In this document: positions 1-8,446 of the stretch, piece by piece
Position numbering within the stretch: the stretch's first letter is position 1
Layout of the letters: each line of letters starts with the position of its first letter
Source of the DNA: SZUA-146 sp963922815
GTDB taxonomy: Bacteria > Pseudomonadota > Gammaproteobacteria > Steroidobacterales > SZUA-146
Assembly (NCBI GenBank): GCA_963922815.1
Contig: CAWUKD010000063.1
Location: forward strand, 1-18,882
DNA: 18,882 bases
Reading direction: 5' to 3'
Position numbers and translations under genes: made by a program
Notes under the pieces: model-generated
Databases searched by the model: none
What the model was told of the DNA's origin: nothing
What the model saw: the letters and a program-made list of their open reading frames with translations, nothing else

Positions 1-1
1 C

Positions 2-2413
2 CCGCCTACGAAAGATCAGCTGAACCGGTCACAGCGCCAGCGCGATGCATTGGCACAAGATGCCGTCTTGCTTCAGCAGGGCAGAAGCTCCGGTGGCATG
101 TGGAGTGAACTCGGTCCTGACAACATTGGTGGCCGCATTCTCGATATCGCTTGGGACACGCAGTCGACTGATACGTTTTATACCGCAACGGCCAGCGGCG
201 GGCTGTGGAAAACCACGAACAACGGACAAAACTTCGAACTGATCTGGCCACAGCAGTTTGCCCAGGCGATTGGGGCTGTGGCCGTAGACAGCGTTGGTCG
301 AATTTACGCAGGCGTTGGTGAAGGTGCTCCCAGCGGCAATAATCCGACGCAGGGCGAGAAGGGCGTCTACGTGTCCGATGATGGCGGTGCCTCGTGGCAG
401 CTGTCAGGGCTGGCCGACAGCTCCCGAATCGGGCGCATCCGTATCGATCCGACCAATTCTCAGCGCGTGTTTGTTGCCGCAACCGGACCGGTTTGGGAAG
501 GTGGTGGTGAGCGCGGTATTTACCGTTCCACGGACGGTGGTTCGAATTGGGAGCTGGTGCTGGCCGGTCTTAATGATACGACCGGCGGTGCCGAAGTCTT
601 TGTTGATCCGCTCAACCCGAGCCGGGTCTTTGCGGTGATGTGGGATCACATTCGCTCGGCCAGTTTCAGACGTTTGGGCGGCGACGGTTCGGGCGTGTTT
701 CGCTCGCTCGACGGTGGCGACACGTGGACCCGTCTGGCAGGTGGACTGCCGCCGCAGAATCCGGATGTTGGTCGCATCGGGCTAGGCATGTCCCCACAGG
801 ACCCCGATCGTCTGTATGCCACGTACATCGACGCCACCGGCTTTTTCACCGCGTTCTATCGCAGTGATGACGGGGGCGACACGTGGACGCAGCAGCCGGC
901 GAACAGCAATCTTGCCAATTCCCAGTCGTCGTTTGGCTGGTGGTTTGGCCGAACGTTTGTCGACCCGACGGATAAAGACCGTGTGTATGTCGCAGGTGTG
1001 ACACTGCAACGGTCCACGAGCGGTGGCAGCGGCTGGTTGTCTGCAGCCAACGGCGTGCACGTTGACCATCACGCCATGGCCTGGCATCCGACCATCGCCA
1101 ATAAGGTAGTGCTCGGAAATGACGGTGGACTCTATCAGTCGCTGAATAACGGCGGCTCGTGGAGCAAGTATCAGGGGCAACCGTTTACCCAGTTTTATAC
1201 GGTGGCGGTGAGTCAGCAGGCTGCCAATCGCGTAATGGGCGGCACGCAGGACAATAACTGCATACGCAACTATCCCCAGTCCGGGCAGTTTGAGTGGAAT
1301 GCCATTGGCTGTGGAGACGGTCTGGAAGTGCTGATTAATCCACTGGATGACAACGACGTGTTTGCGTGTAGTCAGCGTGGTTTTTGCGCGCGCTACGCGC
1401 AGGGCGGCAGTTCGTACTCGTACGCTATCGGCCCGCTTGGATCGCGACGTGCGTGGAAGACGCCCCTGGTGTTTGATCCGGTGAATCCGCAAATCCTGTA
1501 CTACGGCGCCGAGCGCGTCTATCGCTCAGTAAATTCCGGAGCGTCGTTTACGGCTATCAGCCCGGACCTGACGGACGGCGATCCCATTCCAACCGATAAC
1601 TTCACCTTTGGTACGCTGTCCACTATTGCGCCAGCGGCAAGTGACAGTCAGGTCATTTATGCCGGCGCCGATGACTCAAGCCTGTGGAGAACGGTTGACG
1701 GAGGCACCAACTGGGAGTCGATGCAGTCTCCGGATCTGCCTGATCGCTGGGTAACCAAGCTGATCGTAGATCCGCTGGATGCCAACCACGTCTTCGCAAC
1801 GTTCAACGGCTATCAGGCGGCAGATTACACGCCGTACGTGTTTGAAACCCTTAACGGTGGTGCCAGCTGGATCGACATCACCCACAATCTTCCACAGGCG
1901 CCGGTCAATTCTGTGCTGCTTGACGCCACGGGCCGCCTGGTCGTAGCCACGGACCTCGGTGTCTATTACACGTACGTGGGCGGAACCCAATGGTTTATGC
2001 TGGGAACCAATCTGCCAACGGCTCCGTCGATGGAGCTGGCGCTTCGAAACAGCGACAGCGTGCTTCACGTTGCCACATTCGGTCGCGGGATGTGGTCGAT
2101 TCCGCTGATGACCAATGACATCGATTCTGACGGCGTGCCCGACGAAATTGACAACTGCGTCGACCGCGCCAATGCCGATCAGCTTGATACGAACGGGGAC
2201 GGCTTCGGTAATCTCTGTGACGCCGATTTCAATAACGACTGCGTGATTAATTTTCTGGACGTCTCGGCGCTTGCCGACAATTTCCTGGGTACCGATACCA
2301 ACTTTGATATCACCGGCGACGGGCTGGTGAATTTCCTCGATGTGTTTGAAGTGCAGCAAGATTTCCTGAGTGCGCCGGGGCCCAGTAATCTGACCGCGGA
2401 CTGCGGTACATAA
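2..2413 (+). CDS. Secreted Asp-box/BNR (sortilin-like) propeller protein with C-terminal TSP3-dockerin-like module, 5' partial
   Basis: The reading frame is open to the left edge of the window, so the start codon and any signal peptide lie outside; the TTG at 50 is internal. The first visible residues lead into a propeller repeat (GPDNIGGRILDIAWD). Asp-box motifs of the form S-x-D-G-G-x-x-W recur about nine times, for example near 374, 527, 703, 863, 1139, 1691 and 1847, as in VPS10/sortilin and BNR glycosidase-like propellers. No sialidase or glycosidase catalytic residues can be assigned, so enzymatic activity is unproven. From 2117 the protein switches to a thrombospondin type 3 repeat, two dockerin-like Ca loops (DFNNDCVINFLD and DITGDGLVNFLD) and a PGPS...C tail. 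The same module ends two other proteins in this window. The protein is probably extracellular or surface-bound. Fold and secretion are well supported; function is unknown. Confidence 0.85.
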   Translation, partial: PPTKDQLNRSQRQRDALAQDAVLLQQGRSSGGMWSELGPDNIGGRILDIAWDTQSTDTFYTATASGGLWKTTNNGQNFELIWPQQFAQAIGAVAVDSVGRIYAGVGEGAPSGNNPTQGEKGVYVSDDGGASWQLSGLADSSRIGRIRIDPTNSQRVFVAATGPVWEGGGERGIYRSTDGGSNWELVLAGLNDTTGGAEVFVDPLNPSRVFAVMWDHIRSASFRRLGGDGSGVFRSLDGGDTWTRLAGGLPPQNPDVGRIGLGMSPQDPDRLYATYIDATGFFTAFYRSDDGGDTWTQQPANSNLANSQSSFGWWFGRTFVDPTDKDRVYVAGVTLQRSTSGGSGWLSAANGVHVDHHAMAWHPTIANKVVLGNDGGLYQSLNNGGSWSKYQGQPFTQFYTVAVSQQAANRVMGGTQDNNCIRNYPQSGQFEWNAIGCGDGLEVLINPLDDNDVFACSQRGFCARYAQGGSSYSYAIGPLGSRRAWKTPLVFDPVNPQILYYGAERVYRSVNSGASFTAISPDLTDGDPIPTDNFTFGTLSTIAPAASDSQVIYAGADDSSLWRTVDGGTNWESMQSPDLPDRWVTKLIVDPLDANHVFATFNGYQAADYTPYVFETLNGGASWIDITHNLPQAPVNSVLLDATGRLVVATDLGVYYTYVGGTQWFMLGTNLPTAPSMELALRNSDSVLHVATFGRGMWSIPLMTNDIDSDGVPDEIDNCVDRANADQLDTNGDGFGNLCDADFNNDCVINFLDVSALADNFLGTDTNFDITGDGLVNFLDVFEVQQDFLSAPGPSNLTADCGT
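2117..2410 (+). other. C-terminal TSP3 plus dockerin-like module, copy 1 of 3
   Basis: This segment encodes a D-x-D-x-DG...DNC thrombospondin type 3 repeat, then DTNGDGFGN-x-CD. Two EF-hand-like loops follow, with the dockerin spacing D-x-N-x-D-x3-N-x2-D, and then PGPS and a last cysteine two residues before the stop. It aligns over its full length with 13952-14239 and 17380-17670. Confidence 0.85.
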
Positions 2414-2432
2414 ATCAAAACAGCTCGATCCT

Positions 2433-2454
2433 GCTCGTGCATTTTTGCGCGGGC
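2433..2454 (+). terminator. Possible hairpin terminator without U tract
   Basis: GCTCGTGCA and TGCGCGGGC can form a 9-bp stem with two G-U pairs around a TTTT loop, 20 nt after the stop of the Asp-box gene and before acdS. No T run follows, so intrinsic termination is uncertain. Confidence 0.3.
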
Positions 2455-2474
2455 GGTATCTGATGTATGCGGTC

Positions 2475-2483
2475 AGGAGGTGA
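2475..2483 (+). promoter_or_regulatory. Strong Shine-Dalgarno site of acdS
   Basis: AGGAGGTGA is a near-perfect anti-SD complement. Its GGAGG core ends 6 nt before the ATG at 2487, which fixes the start and predicts efficient translation. Confidence 0.85.
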
Positions 2484-2486
2484 CCA

Positions 2487-3500
2487 ATGCTCAGCAAATT
2501 TGAACGCTATCCGTTGACGTTTGGGCCGAGTCCTGTTGAGCCGCTGCCACGGCTGTCAGAAGCGCTCGGTGGCAGTGTCGACATCTGGGCCAAACGGGAA
2601 GACTGTAATTCAGGTTTGGCAATGGGTGGCAACAAGCTGCGCAAGCTCGAATACATTGTGCCGGATGCGATTGCATCCGGCGCCGATACGCTCGTGTCTA
2701 TAGGCGGCGTTCAGTCCAATCATACGCGGCAGGTGGCGGCGGTAGCGGCCAAGCTGGGTATGAAGTGTCGACTTGTGCAGGAGAGCTGGGTTCCCCACGA
2801 CGACGCCGTTTACGATCGTGTTGGCAACATCATGATGACCAGGCTTATGGGTGCAGACAGTCGACTGGTAGACGATGGATTCGACATCGGCATTCGCAAG
2901 AGCTGGGAACAGGCCATGCAGGACGTGCGTGACGGTGGCGGAGTGCCTTACGGTATTCCGGCAGGTGCTTCGGTACACAAGTTCGGCGGACTCGGCTTTG
3001 TCGGATTCGCCGAAGAGGTTCGCGAGCAGGAGCGTGAGCTTGGGTTTACGTTTGATTACATTATTGTCTGTGTGGTCACAGGTTCGACGCAGGCCGGCAT
3101 GGTGGTCGGATTCAAGGCGGACGGGCGTGCCGACCGGGTAATTGGCATCGATGCGTCCGGAACGCTCGAAAAAACGCGTGCCCAGGTATTAAAAATTGCC
3201 CGGGATACCGCCGAGCTGATCGAGCTTGGCCAGGACATTAGCGACGACGATGTCATTATAAATCCCGACTACGCCTATCCGGCCTATGGTGTGCCCAGTC
3301 ACGAAACCAATGAAGCCATTCGACTGGCGGCCAGAACAGAAGCCATGATCACAGACCCGGTCTATGAAGGTAAATCCATGCAGGGGCTGATAGACCTGGT
3401 GGGAAAAGGCTTTTTCCCTGAGGGTTCCAAAATACTGTACGCCCATCTTGGCGGAGCGCCGGCGCTCAATGGATACGCCTATACCTATCGCAACGGCTGA
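2487..3500 (+). CDS. acdS: 1-aminocyclopropane-1-carboxylate (ACC) deaminase
   Basis: This is a cytosolic PLP enzyme of the tryptophan synthase beta fold that opens ACC to 2-oxobutyrate and ammonia. The 337-residue product matches the usual length (about 338). It carries hallmark stretches such as FERYPLTFGPSP, AKREDCNSGLA, GGNKLRKLEY and SIGGVQSNHTRQVAA. Numbering is one less than in the Pseudomonas enzyme: PLP lysine K50, catalytic S77, and Y293, E294 and L321. The last two residues separate true ACC deaminases from D-cysteine desulfhydrases, which carry different residues there. No Lrp-type acdR regulator is in view. The AceE-type E1 gene starts 165 nt downstream on the same strand with no clear terminator between, so cotranscription is plausible. 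D-cysteine desulfhydrase is the main alternative but is disfavoured by the active-site residues. Confidence 0.93.
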   Translation: MLSKFERYPLTFGPSPVEPLPRLSEALGGSVDIWAKREDCNSGLAMGGNKLRKLEYIVPDAIASGADTLVSIGGVQSNHTRQVAAVAAKLGMKCRLVQESWVPHDDAVYDRVGNIMMTRLMGADSRLVDDGFDIGIRKSWEQAMQDVRDGGGVPYGIPAGASVHKFGGLGFVGFAEEVREQERELGFTFDYIIVCVVTGSTQAGMVVGFKADGRADRVIGIDASGTLEKTRAQVLKIARDTAELIELGQDISDDDVIINPDYAYPAYGVPSHETNEAIRLAARTEAMITDPVYEGKSMQGLIDLVGKGFFPEGSKILYAHLGGAPALNGYAYTYRNG

Positions 3501-3665
3501 GTTCCGTTTGGCCATAAGCGTCGGCCGGAAGTCAAACGCAGGTCAAAGATTTGGAGCAACAGTTGCGGTCTAATCCCGAGTCAGCAAAGATGCGAATTCA
3601 AACGTCGAATGGACGCCCTCAAATTCGGGCAGGCCGGTTCGATGAACTTCCCGATTTGGAGTGAC

Positions 3666-6314
3666 ATGTCCGACCGCAAAAACACTAACGGGATTCCCGA
3701 CGAAGAACGCCGGGACTGGCTTGATTCGCTCGATGCCCTGATCGCCCATTGGGGAGCGGATAAAGCGGCGGCACTTCTGGATGATCTGGAGAGCCACGCC
3801 GAAAAACGGTCGCTCAAGCGCGCGGCCCTTCCCTACACGGCCTATCGAAATTCCGTCCCGCTGGAGGAACAGCCACCGTACCCGGGAGACCTGCGCGTTG
3901 AAGAGCGGATCATCGCGATGTTGCGATGGAACGCGCTGGCCATGGTGATGCGTGCGAACCAGGCCTACGGCGATCTGGGCGGGCATATTGCGAGCTACGC
4001 GTCGGCCGCCGAAATTTTTGAAACAGGCTTCAATCATTTTTTCAAAGGCGGCGAATTCGCCGACCTGGTTTATTACCAGCCGCACTCGGCGCCGGGTCTT
4101 TATGCGCGAGCGTTTATGGAAGGGCGTCTCGACGCGAACACGCTGTCACGCTATCGCCAGGAAGTGGGGGGTGGCGGACTTTGCTCATACCCGCATCCGT
4201 GGCTCATGCCCGAGTTCTGGCAGTTTCCGACCGGCTCAATGGGACTCGGTCCGATCAACTCAATCTACAACGCGCGTTTCATGCGCTATCTCGAAGCGCG
4301 CGGCATTGCCAAAACGGACGGGCGCCACGTGTACGGCATTTTTGGCGATGGCGAAATGGACGAGCCCGAGTCGATTGGTGCGCTGTCGTTAGCATCGCGG
4401 GAAAACCTCGATAACCTGACGTTCATTGTGAACTGCAATCTGCAGCGGCTGGACGGCCCGGTACGTGGTAACGGCCAGGTGATTCAAGAGTTCGAAGGGC
4501 TGTTTCGAGGGGCCGGCTGGAACGTCATTAAAGTGCTCTGGGGCAGCGACTGGGATGAGCTGTTTGCGCGGGACACGAATCATGCCTTGCTTCGACGGTT
4601 TGCCGTCACCGTGGATGGGAAGTATCAGACGCTGGGCGCCAAGGACGGTGCATATAACTTGAAGCACTTTTTTAATCAGGACCCTGAAACGGCGGCGCTC
4701 GTGCAGCACATGAGCGATGACGATATTAACCGGTTACATCGCGGGGGCCATGACTTTCGCAAGCTGTACGCGGCATTCGCGGCAGCCAGGGCGCACAAGG
4801 GCGAGCCCACGGTCATTCTGGCCAAAACCAAAAAGGGATTTGGCATGGGGCAGGTCGGCGAGTCACGCATGACTTCGCACCAGACCAAAAAACTCGACGT
4901 CGAGGCGCTCAAGGAGTTTCGCGACCGGTTCGCGCTGCCGCTCGATGATGCTCAGGTTGAGGCGCTGGAGTTTCTCAAACCCGATGATACGAGCGAGGAA
5001 ATGCGCTACCTGCTGGCACGGCGCGAGGCGCTGGGCGGTTTCATGCCGGTTCGCAATCGCAAGGCCGAGCCCGTCCCTGTACCGCCCATCGGGCAGTGGA
5101 GCAAATTTGCACTGGAAGCGGACGGCAAGAACATGTCGTCAACTGTATCGTTCGTGCGCATGCTGAGCGCGTTGTTAAAGGACGCGGATCTTGGTCCTCG
5201 TATCGTGCCCATCGTGGCGGATGAAGCGCGTACGTTCGGTATGGCGAGCCTGTTTCGGCAGATTGGCATTTACGCCCCCGGCGGTCAGCTGTATGAACCC
5301 GAAGACGTCAGCAGCCTGTTGCAGTACAAAGAGTCGGCCGATGGCCAGCTGCTCGAAGAAGGGATTACCGAAGCCGGTGCTCTGGCGTCATGGACCGCTG
5401 CGGCAACCTCGTACAGCGTTCACGGCGAAACAATGTTGCCAATTTATATTTATTACTCAATGTTCGGATTTCAGCGCGTGGGCGACTTGATCTGGGCCGC
5501 AGCCGATCAGCGTTCGAGAGGGTTCCTGATTGGCGCTACGGCAGGCCGAACCACACTGGGCGGTGAAGGTTTGCAGCATCAGGATGGCGCAAGTCATCTG
5601 GTGGCGTCAACGGTTCCCAACTGTCGGGCGTACGATCCCTGCTATGCCTATGAAGTCGCCACGCTGATCGATTACGGCGCCAGACGCATGCTGGAACAGC
5701 AGCGCGATGAGTTTTTCTATCTGACCGTGATGAATGAGAACTATGACCATCCCTCGATGCCAGACGGCATTGAGGAGGGCATTATCAAAGGGGTCTATCG
5801 ACTACCGGACGAGCTGTCGGACAATACGAAGGTACGCCTGCTCGGTAGCGGCGCCATTCTGATCGAAGTCCGGGCAGCCGCCAAAATACTGGCTGAAGAC
5901 TGGGGCATTGATGCGCCGGTGTACAGCGTCACCAGCTACAGTGAACTTGAACGGGACGCACGAGCCGTCGAGCGCAGGAACCGATTGTCGGGCGACAGCG
6001 TTGAGCGGTCGTATGTCGCATCGGTGCTCAGCGGTAGCACCCCCGTTATTGCTGCCACGGATTACGTACGGGCGGTTCCGCAGTTGATTGCGCCGTATAT
6101 CGAGGGACGCATGACGGTGCTGGGTACCGATGGCTTCGGACGTTCGGACACGCGCGACAAACTGCGCCGTTTCTTTGAGGTTGACCGTTACCACATTGTC
6201 CTTGCGGCGCTGGATCGAATGGCGCAGGCAGGCGACGTATCACGTGGTGCTATCGACGATGCCGTCAAGCGTTATGATATCGACACGAGCGCGGCTGCTC
6301 CCTGGTTAATCTAG
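3666..6314 (+). CDS. aceE: Homodimeric-type 2-oxoacid dehydrogenase E1 (AceE/MdeB-like)
   Basis: This is a thiamine diphosphate-dependent E1 of the large single-chain AceE type, which decarboxylates a 2-oxoacid and acylates the lipoyl group of E2. From this start it has 882 residues (E. coli AceE has about 887). The ThDP motif runs from GDG at 227-229 to NCN at 256-258. Active-site histidines are visible at about H107, H140 and H405, and the C-terminal LGTDGFGRSD motif is present. The frame is open from ATG 3609, but the ATG at 3666 has GGAG at 3658-3661 and gives the family length; 3609 has no SD and adds 19 atypical residues. No aceF (E2) or lpd (E3) gene is adjacent. Its neighbour is acdS, whose product is 2-oxobutyrate, so a 2-oxobutyrate-oxidising MdeB-like role is possible; plain pyruvate dehydrogenase E1 is the alternative. 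Family assignment is firm; substrate is inferred. Confidence 0.92.
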   Translation: MSDRKNTNGIPDEERRDWLDSLDALIAHWGADKAAALLDDLESHAEKRSLKRAALPYTAYRNSVPLEEQPPYPGDLRVEERIIAMLRWNALAMVMRANQAYGDLGGHIASYASAAEIFETGFNHFFKGGEFADLVYYQPHSAPGLYARAFMEGRLDANTLSRYRQEVGGGGLCSYPHPWLMPEFWQFPTGSMGLGPINSIYNARFMRYLEARGIAKTDGRHVYGIFGDGEMDEPESIGALSLASRENLDNLTFIVNCNLQRLDGPVRGNGQVIQEFEGLFRGAGWNVIKVLWGSDWDELFARDTNHALLRRFAVTVDGKYQTLGAKDGAYNLKHFFNQDPETAALVQHMSDDDINRLHRGGHDFRKLYAAFAAARAHKGEPTVILAKTKKGFGMGQVGESRMTSHQTKKLDVEALKEFRDRFALPLDDAQVEALEFLKPDDTSEEMRYLLARREALGGFMPVRNRKAEPVPVPPIGQWSKFALEADGKNMSSTVSFVRMLSALLKDADLGPRIVPIVADEARTFGMASLFRQIGIYAPGGQLYEPEDVSSLLQYKESADGQLLEEGITEAGALASWTAAATSYSVHGETMLPIYIYYSMFGFQRVGDLIWAAADQRSRGFLIGATAGRTTLGGEGLQHQDGASHLVASTVPNCRAYDPCYAYEVATLIDYGARRMLEQQRDEFFYLTVMNENYDHPSMPDGIEEGIIKGVYRLPDELSDNTKVRLLGSGAILIEVRAAAKILAEDWGIDAPVYSVTSYSELERDARAVERRNRLSGDSVERSYVASVLSGSTPVIAATDYVRAVPQLIAPYIEGRMTVLGTDGFGRSDTRDKLRRFFEVDRYHIVLAALDRMAQAGDVSRGAIDDAVKRYDIDTSAAAPWLI

Positions 6315-6391
6315 TGGGCATGGCGGATTATTCCCAACAAGACTGATTTGGCGGGTCAGCAGATGAATGGCTTAGGTCAGGCGAGTTGTTC

Positions 6392-7237
6392 CTAAAGATA
6401 CGTGGTGCCGCAAAACGCGCCGATGTCCGAATCGTTAAAATACCGGTGAGCGTGTGATTCAGGAATACGTACTATTTCCGAGGGTGGACGGTTGCTGTGT
6501 GCAACGATGTCGCGAATCAAATGAGACTGGTCGGTGAAACTACACAGTTCGATGACATCGTGTACATTGGATCCTGTCCGTAATAATGCGATGGCTTTTT
6601 GAGACCGAAGGACCCGGGCCACCTGTTTTGGTGACGCACCAATCTGACGTTTGAAGCGACGATTGAACTGGCGGCGCCCAAGACCAAACTGTTGGGCCAG
6701 AGAATCAATTCGCTGTTTTCCCCAGCCCGCATTCAGCGCACTAATTGAATTCATGCTCAAAGCGTCGATGGGTTGGTTCGATATTCGCCTGGCGACAAAC
6801 TTTTCGACTGTCCTGGCGCGTACTGAATGGGTACTTGCACTGGCGACTTTGTCCATCAGACTTTCCAGGCACTCTCGTCCCCAAATGAGCTCAAGGTCAA
6901 CGATCTGATTGCAGATCTGGGCCAGTTGCTCCCCGAAAAGGGTGTAGGCACCCCAGGGCGTAAATCGAACAATGACTATTCCGGTGGTTCCGGTAGCACT
7001 CAGTACAATGGGCCAGTTGCGTTGTCCCACCACATGGCAGCGCGCCATAAGGTGCGAACCTTCAGCGTCAAATTGCCGGTACGGATCGGCGTAGTGGAAA
7101 ATGAGTTCGATTCGACCGGTAGGAACCACCGTAGTAGGTGGGGCGTGAGGTAAAGGTGCGGCTTCCTGAACCCAAAGTGTCTCAATAAGGCCCCGAAGGT
7201 GCCTGGCTGGCAGATGTTCGCTATAGGTTGGCATCAT
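6392..7237 (-). CDS. AraC-family transcriptional regulator
   Basis: This is a predicted DNA-binding regulator of about 281 residues. The N-terminal half resembles the beta-rich sensor-like domain (DUF6597-type) found in many AraC proteins (HLRGLIETLWVQ; VVPTGRIELIFHY; FTPWGAYTLFG). The C-terminal part has the two AraC helix-turn-helix units: IDSLAQQFGLGRRQFNRRFK, and the second with FTDQSHLIRD and PPSEI. The frame extends to an ATG at 7327, but that start lacks an SD and would add an atypical Cys/Trp-rich N-terminus. The tandem ATG ATG at 7237/7234 is preferred, with only a weak GGGT upstream. The gene is divergent from the metallo-hydrolase operon and convergent with the E1 gene. Control of the divergent pair is the natural inference; the effector is unknown. 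Confidence 0.85.
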   Translation of the reverse strand: MMPTYSEHLPARHLRGLIETLWVQEAAPLPHAPPTTVVPTGRIELIFHYADPYRQFDAEGSHLMARCHVVGQRNWPIVLSATGTTGIVIVRFTPWGAYTLFGEQLAQICNQIVDLELIWGRECLESLMDKVASASTHSVRARTVEKFVARRISNQPIDALSMNSISALNAGWGKQRIDSLAQQFGLGRRQFNRRFKRQIGASPKQVARVLRSQKAIALLRTGSNVHDVIELCSFTDQSHLIRDIVAHSNRPPSEIVRIPESHAHRYFNDSDIGAFCGTTYL

Positions 7238-7276
7238 CGATGACCCATTTTTACAATACGTTGTCTGGCTTGGCAC

Positions 7277-7294
7277 GCATACTCCTGAGTGTGC
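7277..7294. promoter_or_regulatory. Candidate operator in the divergent intergenic region
   Basis: GCATACTC and GAGTGTGC form an imperfect inverted repeat (7 of 8 positions) with a 2-nt centre. It lies between the AraC-family gene and the divergent metallo-hydrolase gene, 48 nt before the latter's ATG. Position favours a regulator site, but AraC proteins often bind direct repeats, so this is tentative. Confidence 0.3.
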
Positions 7295-7342
7295 ATTCTG
7301 CATGATCCATGGCCAGCAGGTCGGCATGCCTGTGGAGGGAAC

Positions 7343-8446
7343 ATGAAAACAGTATACGGTCTATTGACCCTTTTTTATCTGATGGGTTCATTCGTTAATA
7401 GTCAGGCGGGGCTGTTCGAGTTTGAGTTTGAAGAGCTGGCGCCGGGAGTATGGGCGGGCGTACGCCTGGAAAGTTCGACGTTCCCGGTGATGGGTAACAC
7501 CACGTTTGTTATCGGTGATCGTGGCGTTGTCGTATTTGACGGTGGTGGGGTTCCTGCTATGGCTGAGCAGGTAATCAATAAGATTCAGTCTATCACCAGA
7601 CTACCCGTGTCCCATGTCGTCATCAGTCATTGGCATGGTGATCACAATTTTGGTATTCACCGTTTCGCCGACGAGTTTCCCGGTGTTCAGTTTATTGCAC
7701 ACTCGTTCACCGAGCGGGCCATGAACGGCTCTCCAATGGACTATATCGAAAACTATCCGCTATTTCTGACGAAAACCATTCCGCAATATCAGGAAATAGT
7801 ACGTACTGGCATGGATGCGGATGGCAATCAGGTTGCTGAAGGCGAATTGCTGGAATATCGGCACATGATTGAGAATGCCGAGGAAATTGGCCGTGAGTTC
7901 AGTCGGGTGAGAGTGACTCTGCCGACGCTGTCATTTGACGACAAGCTTGTGATCCATTCCGGTTCACGTCGAATCGAGATATTGTACTTAGGGCATGGAA
8001 ATACGGAAGGCGATCTTGTCATGTGGCTGCCTGATGAGGGTATTGTCGCGACTGGCGATCTGGTGGTTCTACCGTCGCCGTATGCATTTAATGTACCGCC
8101 TCGCGCGTGGGCAGGTACGTTGCGCCGACTGAACGCGCTTGACTACTCTGCGTTGGTACCAGGGCACGGTCCTGTGCAAACGAATACCGCCTATGTCGAT
8201 CTTCAAATTGATGTTGCCACCGGCATAGCTGATCAGCGAGACGCCATGGTGGCAAAAGGACTGTCTCTTGACGAGATTGAAGAGCAGCTGGATTTTTCGC
8301 CCTGGGAAAAGAAGTTCACGGGCGGTGACGCGTACAAGAAAGGGTACTACGATGCCTGGTTTGAAGGTCCGTTAAGAAAAGCTGCCATCAAGGAGCTTTC
8401 CGGTAAGCCTATGAAGGAAATCAACCCGTCCAGGAGAAAACCATGA
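7343..8446 (+). CDS. Exported metallo-beta-lactamase-fold hydrolase
   Basis: The product has 367 residues and an N-terminal signal peptide (hydrophobic YGLLTLFYLMGSFV, probable cleavage after NSQA), so it is expected in the periplasm. The dinuclear metal site is complete: H96-W-H98-G-D100-H101, H218 (LGHGNTEGD), D239 (ATGDLV) and H275 (PGHGP). A bridging aspartate rather than cysteine is typical of the glyoxalase II-like/general MBL group and not of B1 beta-lactamases. About 90 residues of mainly helical sequence follow the fold. GGAGGG at 7334-7339 selects this ATG over the in-frame one at 7289, which would bury the signal peptide. The stop overlaps the next start as ATGA, so the two genes are translationally coupled. 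Substrate cannot be read from the sequence; beta-lactamase, lactonase or other ester hydrolysis are all possible. Confidence 0.88.
   Translation: MKTVYGLLTLFYLMGSFVNSQAGLFEFEFEELAPGVWAGVRLESSTFPVMGNTTFVIGDRGVVVFDGGGVPAMAEQVINKIQSITRLPVSHVVISHWHGDHNFGIHRFADEFPGVQFIAHSFTERAMNGSPMDYIENYPLFLTKTIPQYQEIVRTGMDADGNQVAEGELLEYRHMIENAEEIGREFSRVRVTLPTLSFDDKLVIHSGSRRIEILYLGHGNTEGDLVMWLPDEGIVATGDLVVLPSPYAFNVPPRAWAGTLRRLNALDYSALVPGHGPVQTNTAYVDLQIDVATGIADQRDAMVAKGLSLDEIEEQLDFSPWEKKFTGGDAYKKGYYDAWFEGPLRKAAIKELSGKPMKEINPSRRKP

Noticed and set aside
782..2497. Long minus-strand frames (782-1492 and 1676-2497) opposite the Asp-box gene
   Set aside because: They lie entirely antisense to a well-supported coding region, their proteins show no domain-like pattern, and they reflect the high GC third-position bias of the real gene.
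2487..3500. D-cysteine desulfhydrase as the identity of the PLP enzyme
   Set aside because: The residues equivalent to Glu295 and Leu322 of Pseudomonas ACC deaminase are present (E294, L321), and the overall sequence tracks AcdS closely.
3609..3665. N-terminal 19-residue extension of the E1 protein from ATG 3609
   Set aside because: There is no SD before 3609, the extension is atypical for the family, and the ATG at 3666 has GGAG in place.
7343..8446. Antibiotic-resistance metallo-beta-lactamase
   Set aside because: The metal motif is that of the broad MBL hydrolase superfamily with a bridging Asp. Length and C-terminal extension do not fit B1/B2 enzymes, and nothing else points to resistance.
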